A stretch of DNA of 45,026 bases from an uncultured Rhodospirillaceae bacterium (GTDB lineage: Bacteria > Pseudomonadota > Alphaproteobacteria > Rhodospirillales > Rhodospirillaceae), in the NCBI GenBank assembly GCA_943787205.1, contig CALSLN010000018.1:1-45026 (forward strand), written 5' to 3'. The translations under genes were made by a program, and so were the position numbers. Positions within the stretch are counted from its first letter, which is position 1; every line of letters begins with the position of its first letter. Below the pieces are notes generated by a model. That model ran no database searches and was not told the DNA's origin. It worked only from the letters and a program-made list of their open reading frames with translations. Positions 41,291-45,026 of this stretch are shown here, piece by piece.

Positions 41291-42808
41291 TTATGTTTTG
41301 TCTTTCCAGATCGGCGCGCCGGTTCCTGGCAGGCCGTAGTCATTCCACTTTTTCGTGACGAGGTCGATGATGTCGTCATCCATGTTGATTTTCTCGCCCC
41401 AATCCCTGTTGGTTTCTGGCGGGATTTTAGTCGTCGCGTCCATGCCGAGTTTGCCACCCAGTCCGGGTTGCGGCGACGCGAAGTCGAGGTAATCAATAGG
41501 GGTGTTCTCGATCACGGTGATGTCTCTCGCTGGGTCCATCCGCGTAGAAATCGCCCACATCACGTCTTTCCAGTCGCGTGCGTTGATGTCGTCATCAACG
41601 ACGATGACAAATTTCGTGTACACGAACTGACGCAAGAAGCTCCAAACCCCCATCATCACGCGCTTGGCATGACCGGCGTATGACTTCTTCATGCTGACCA
41701 CTGCGATGCGATAGCTGCAGCCTTCGGGCGGCAGCCAAAAATCAACGATCTCGGGAAACTGCTGAATCAGTAAAGGGATAAAAACTTCGTTCAATGCTTC
41801 GCCGAGAATACTTGGCTCGTCGGGTGGTCGACCTGTGTAGGTCGATAGGTAAATCGGTTTCTTGCGCATGGTAATGGCAGAAATTTGAAAGACCGGGAAC
41901 TGCTCAACCGAATTGTAGTACCCAGTGTGGTCGCCGTATGGGCCTTCATCGCCGTACTCATCAAGGAGGACGTGGCCTTCGAGAACGATCTCCGCTTCCG
42001 CAGGCACTTGCAGGGGAATCGTCTTGCAGTCGACGAGGTCAACTTTACGGCCGCGCAATAGCCCGGCGAATTGGTACTCTGACAATGTATCAGGAACGGG
42101 CGTTACGGCTGCGAGTAACGTTCCTGGATCAGCGCCGATGACAGCGGCGGCGGGAAGGGGTTCGGCTTTACTCTTTTTCCAGCGGTCGTATTGCCCAGCG
42201 CCGCCTCGGTGCTTGAGCCAGCGCATGAGTGTCTTGTCTTTTCCCGTGACCTGCATTCGATAAATACCGAGGTTGGCGACGTCCCGTTTGTCATCGCCAG
42301 GACCCTTAGTAACAACGAGTGGCCATGTGATCAGCGGCGCTGGCTCACCTGGCCAGCAGGTTTGAATGGGAAGCTTCGTGAGATCGATATCATCGCCCGT
42401 AAGAACAAGTTCTTGGCAGGGTGCCTTGGAAACCGTGCGAGGCTTCATGGCCATCACAGTTTTGAGCAATGGGAACATCTCCATCGCTTCGCGCCAACCA
42501 CCGGGTGGTTCTGGCTGCTTTAGAAAAGCAAGGGTTTCACCGACTTCGCGAAGTTGACCTGGCTCGCGGTCCATGCCCCAGGCCACTCGCTCAACGGTCC
42601 CAAACAGGTTCGCTAGAACAGACATGTCATAAGGGCTGCCATCTTCTCGGATGACATTCTCAAAAAGCAGGGCTGGTCCGCCCTCAGCAAGGACACGGGT
42701 CTGTATCTCGGTCATCTCCAGATTGGGCGACACGGGCGCGGATACACGGGCTAATTGACCGTCGCGCTCGAGGCGTTCAATGAAATCACGGAGAGAAGCA
42801 AAGGGCAT
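41291..42808 (-). CDS. ubiD: UbiD family decarboxylase (3-octaprenyl-4-hydroxybenzoate carboxy-lyase)
   Basis: UbiD removes the carboxyl group of 3-polyprenyl-4-hydroxybenzoate in ubiquinone synthesis using prenylated FMN supplied by UbiX. Starting at the ATG of [19 protein letters not shown] (the usual UbiD N-terminus) gives 505 residues; a longer frame to 42886 adds 26 unlikely residues. Landmarks are [20 protein letters not shown], the active-site signature [19 protein letters not shown] with its Glu residues, and [18 protein letters not shown]. It lies two bases upstream of pmbA, and a probable ubiA end lies 2.1 kb away, separated by the GAF–HD-GYP gene. No ribosome-binding site stands out. 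Confidence 0.94.
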   Translation of the reverse strand: MPFASLRDFIERLERDGQLARVSAPVSPNLEMTEIQTRVLAEGGPALLFENVIREDGSPYDMSVLANLFGTVERVAWGMDREPGQLREVGETLAFLKQPEPPGGWREAMEMFPLLKTVMAMKPRTVSKAPCQELVLTGDDIDLTKLPIQTCWPGEPAPLITWPLVVTKGPGDDKRDVANLGIYRMQVTGKDKTLMRWLKHRGGAGQYDRWKKSKAEPLPAAAVIGADPGTLLAAVTPVPDTLSEYQFAGLLRGRKVDLVDCKTIPLQVPAEAEIVLEGHVLLDEYGDEGPYGDHTGYYNSVEQFPVFQISAITMRKKPIYLSTYTGRPPDEPSILGEALNEVFIPLLIQQFPEIVDFWLPPEGCSYRIAVVSMKKSYAGHAKRVMMGVWSFLRQFVYTKFVIVVDDDINARDWKDVMWAISTRMDPARDITVIENTPIDYLDFASPQPGLGGKLGMDATTKIPPETNRDWGEKINMDDDIIDLVTKKWNDYGLPGTGAPIWKDKT

Positions 42809-43201
42809 TTGGCGAAATCTGCCGTTGTTCGAGAGGTGGGGGGCCGGTCTAACGGGTTCGTCCGTTGGCTTAAAGGTCCGGTGCACAAGGCGTCAAGATT
42901 CTCAGTCGGTTTCTCGATTCGGAGATAACAGGCAAAATGAGTAGTTGTTTGGTCTCCGCTCTACACTTAAAAATAGATATCCCACATCAACATGGATTTT
43001 ATTGCGTGTTTCCGCGCCGTGAGTTCATGTATGATCAGAACAGCGCAAAACCATGGGTTGAGCGATGCTGGGGAATAATCGCTGGCCAGAAAAGGCTTGG
43101 CTGACAATGACTTGGCATTGTATTTGGTCGATACTATTTTTGTTTTTGGGAGTGCGGACCGCAAAGGCGGTCCGGAATTGGGTGTAGGGTGAGCGGCCAA
43201 C
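42809..43201. other. Intergenic region upstream of ubiD and the HD-GYP gene, with a perfect hairpin
   Basis: Divergent spacer of 393 bases. Both promoters must lie here but none is strong enough to name. The bases 43155–43174 form a perfect eight-pair hairpin, CGGACCGC–AAAG–GCGGTCCG, ending 27 bases before the GTG start of the GAF–HD-GYP gene. It is preceded by a T-rich stretch (TTTTTGTTTTT) but not followed by one, so it is not a terminator in either direction and may shape the 5' leader. No other coding frame here is convincing. Confidence 0.5.
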
Positions 43202-44920
43202 GTGTCTGAAACTGGTGCCATATTATCTAGAGGTTTTGAGCAGCTCATCGAGCTCGGCATCGCGCTATCTGCGGAGCACGATCACGATCGGCTGACAGAG
43301 CGGATTCTGCTTGAAGCTGTGGATCTCACAAATGCAGACGGCGGAACGCTGTATCTTGGCGGCGACGCAGGAACGCTATCTTTCCAGATTGTTCGCAATG
43401 CGACGCTCAACATCGCGATGGGCGGGACGACCGGTGTTCCAATCCCATTCCCACCGCTTCAGATGTACAACCCGGAAACGGGCGAAGCCAATTACAACAA
43501 CGTTGCCACAGCTGCCGCTCTGACAGGCGAATCGATTAACATTGAAGACGCCTATGAGGCAGACGGTTACGATTTCTCGGGCACAAAGAAATTTGATGAG
43601 GGGACGGGCTATCGCTCTAAGTCGTTTCTGACTATTCCGTTAAAAAACTATTCCGGCGAAGTCATTGGCGTTTTGCAGCTTATCAACGCGCAGGACGACG
43701 CCAAAGAAAACGTTATTCCTTTTACCAAAGGTGTTGAGCGCCTTGTAGAAGCGCTCGCGTCTCAGGCCGCTGTCGCCATTGATAATCAGCAACTCATCCA
43801 AGCTCAAAAAGATTTGATGGATAGCTTAATCAAAGTCATGGCCCACGCAATTGATGCCAAGTCCCCTTACACTGGTGGTCACTGTCAGCGCGTGCCAGAA
43901 CTCACAAAAATGCTGGCCCAAAAATGTAGCGACTCTACTGAAGGGTCGTTTGCGGATTTCGAGCTGGACGAACAGCAGTGGTATGAGCTTCATGTTGCTG
44001 CGTGGTTGCACGACATTGGTAAGGTGACGACGCCTGAATATGTGGTTGATAAAGCCACGAAACTGCAAACGATCTTTGATCGTGTTCACGAGATACGGAT
44101 GCGCTTTGAAGTGCTTCGCCGTGATGCCGAGATCAAAATGCTAAAGGCCGTAGCCAAGGGCGCGGACGAAAAAGCCGAGAAGAAAAAATTCAAGGCGCGG
44201 TGCAAAGAGCTGGAAGAGCAATGGGAGTTCATTGCTGAGACCAATCTCGGTGGCGAGTTCTTGCATGAAGAAAAGCAAGAGCGCGTTAAAAAGATCGCGC
44301 CGCAAAAATGGTACCGGAACTTTGACCGGTCCTTGGGTCTTTCCTGGACAGATGCTTTGCTCATTGAGAAGCAGCCTCCTCCACCGAAGGGTTGGGAGCA
44401 GTTGCTGGCTGATCTGCCAGAGCACAGTGAGGCTGAGTACGATCTCGGTGAAATACGGAATCTTTGTATTTCTCGCGGGACGCTTAACGACGATGAACGG
44501 AACAAAATTAACGACCATATCGTTCTGACCATTGAGATGCTCGAAGAGATGCCGTTCCCGAAGAGCCTTGGGCAGGTTTCCGAATATGCAGGTGGTCACC
44601 ATGAGAAAATGGATGGCACCGGATATCCCAAGGGTTTAACGGCTGATCAGATGTCGGTTCCAGCCCGAATCATGGCCATTGCAGATATCTTCGAAGCACT
44701 GACGGCGGGTGACAGGCCCTATAAGAAAGCCAAGACTCTCAGTGAAGCAGTCAAGATTCTGTGGTTTATGAAGAAAGACAAGCACGTTGACGCGGAACTC
44801 TTTGAGTTGTTCCTAACGTCGGGTGCGTATCGTGATTATGCTGAGCAGTTCCTGCGACCTGATCAGATTGATGATGTCGATATTTCAAAATACGTCGAGA
44901 CGAAGCAAGCAGCTGAATAG
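43202..44920 (+). CDS. GAF–HD-GYP signalling protein (putative cyclic-di-GMP phosphodiesterase)
   Basis: A 572-residue soluble protein. An N-terminal GAF domain (about 10–195; SFLTIPLKNYSGEVIGVLQLIN) is followed by a linking helix and an HD-GYP domain with GGHCQRV, AAWLHDIGKV (His270, Asp271) and GGHHEKMDGTGYPKGL (466–479), and a late PARIMAIADIFEALTAGDRPYK. All catalytic residues of the HD and GYP motifs are present, so hydrolysis of c-di-GMP or a related nucleotide is likely. Between DKATKL (283–288) and RGTLNDDE (425–432), where usual HD-GYP domains have only a few residues, there is an insert of about 136 residues, beginning with a charged coiled-coil. The start is GTG with AGGGTGAG upstream. 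Confidence 0.92.
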   Translation: MSETGAILSRGFEQLIELGIALSAEHDHDRLTERILLEAVDLTNADGGTLYLGGDAGTLSFQIVRNATLNIAMGGTTGVPIPFPPLQMYNPETGEANYNNVATAAALTGESINIEDAYEADGYDFSGTKKFDEGTGYRSKSFLTIPLKNYSGEVIGVLQLINAQDDAKENVIPFTKGVERLVEALASQAAVAIDNQQLIQAQKDLMDSLIKVMAHAIDAKSPYTGGHCQRVPELTKMLAQKCSDSTEGSFADFELDEQQWYELHVAAWLHDIGKVTTPEYVVDKATKLQTIFDRVHEIRMRFEVLRRDAEIKMLKAVAKGADEKAEKKKFKARCKELEEQWEFIAETNLGGEFLHEEKQERVKKIAPQKWYRNFDRSLGLSWTDALLIEKQPPPPKGWEQLLADLPEHSEAEYDLGEIRNLCISRGTLNDDERNKINDHIVLTIEMLEEMPFPKSLGQVSEYAGGHHEKMDGTGYPKGLTADQMSVPARIMAIADIFEALTAGDRPYKKAKTLSEAVKILWFMKKDKHVDAELFELFLTSGAYRDYAEQFLRPDQIDDVDISKYVETKQAAE

Positions 44921-44960
44921 TTGCTTCCGTGATACTGTTCTATCCGAACCGACGCAAAGC

Positions 44961-45026
44961 CTAGATTTTTGAAATTAATATCGCGACGGCGATGAGCAGT
45001 CCTGTATCCCGATTGGACTTGAACCG
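44961..45026 (-). CDS. ubiA: Probable C-terminal end of UbiA-type prenyltransferase, partial
   Basis: On the minus strand the frame entering from the right edge gives 21 residues, RFKSNRDTGLLIAVAILISKI, ending at TAG (complement of 44961–44963). A short FxxNRxxGL followed by a hydrophobic helix and stop is how 4-hydroxybenzoate polyprenyltransferases (UbiA) end. UbiA makes the substrate line that UbiD acts on, and ubiA beside pmbA or ubiD is a familiar alphaproteobacterial order. The fragment is too short to be sure. Confidence 0.4.
   Translation of the reverse strand, partial: RFKSNRDTGLLIAVAILISKI

Noticed and set aside
42967..43260. 97-codon minus-strand frame
   Set aside because: It overlaps the start of the GAF–HD-GYP gene, has low-complexity composition, no ribosome-binding site and no recognisable family.
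45004..45026. tRNA-like T-arm (minus-strand GGTTCAAGTCC) at the right edge
   Set aside because: The stem beyond the GG/CC pairs does not continue to pair and no CCA or acceptor pattern follows. The same bases read well as the UbiA-like C-terminus.

Overview
This 45 kb window is chromosomal DNA of an alphaproteobacterium, probably from the Rhodospirillales side of the class. The clues are the run ribF–ileS–lspA–DUF3035 lipoprotein–two M16 peptidases–pgi–mutL, a MutL that carries the nicking-endonuclease motif, an FMN-riboswitch-controlled type II lumazine synthase (RibH2-like), and lpxK next to a DUF374 acyltransferase. Genes are densely packed on both strands in standard code. No rRNA, confirmed tRNA, CRISPR array, insertion sequence or prophage was seen.

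Left part (1–16.2 kb). A broken staphylococcal-nuclease-like gene at the edge is followed by a MarR regulator, a small lipoprotein, a MaoC-type hydratase, ribF, ileS, lspA, a DUF3035 lipoprotein, an M16 active/inactive peptidase pair, pgi and mutL. Between about 1.5 and 4.26 kb the reading frame of maoC, ribF and ileS changes roughly twenty times, yet conserved protein sequence continues across every break. From 4.26 kb to the right edge all genes are open. Because ileS and ribF are essential, this looks like a local sequence-quality defect rather than gene decay. A two-gene minus-strand cassette (double VOC protein and a membrane–esterase fusion) interrupts the conserved plus-strand block.

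Middle (16.2–25.3 kb). This is accessory material: a Rossmann-fold protein with a very acidic tail, the DNA glycosylase tag, an FAD-linked oxidase, DUF1330, and then a run of exported proteins (Rossmann NAD(P)-binding protein, DUF4197, two VOC proteins and an unknown). These are followed by an RraA/aldolase-like protein with a long inverted repeat upstream, a possible 53-residue ORF and a GFA-type zinc protein.

Right part (25.3–45 kb). Mostly housekeeping genes: riboswitch–ribH; puuD-like–rluB–rsmD; a lytic transglycosylase and tadA; purD–DUF2817 divergent from a membrane-anchored small protein, xseA and an M23 peptidase; lpxK–DUF374; a small acidic membrane protein with a strong terminator; an LpxH-like phosphatase overlapping a glycosyltransferase; ubiD–pmbA; a GAF–HD-GYP signalling protein; and probably the last 21 codons of ubiA at the edge. 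The main themes are envelope and lipid A biogenesis, ubiquinone synthesis, flavin supply, and RNA or DNA maintenance.

No clear new defence or mobile system is visible. The candidates most worth a second look are the exported VOC/Rossmann cluster, the membrane–esterase fusion, the enlarged HD-GYP domain and the dyad upstream of the RraA-like gene.
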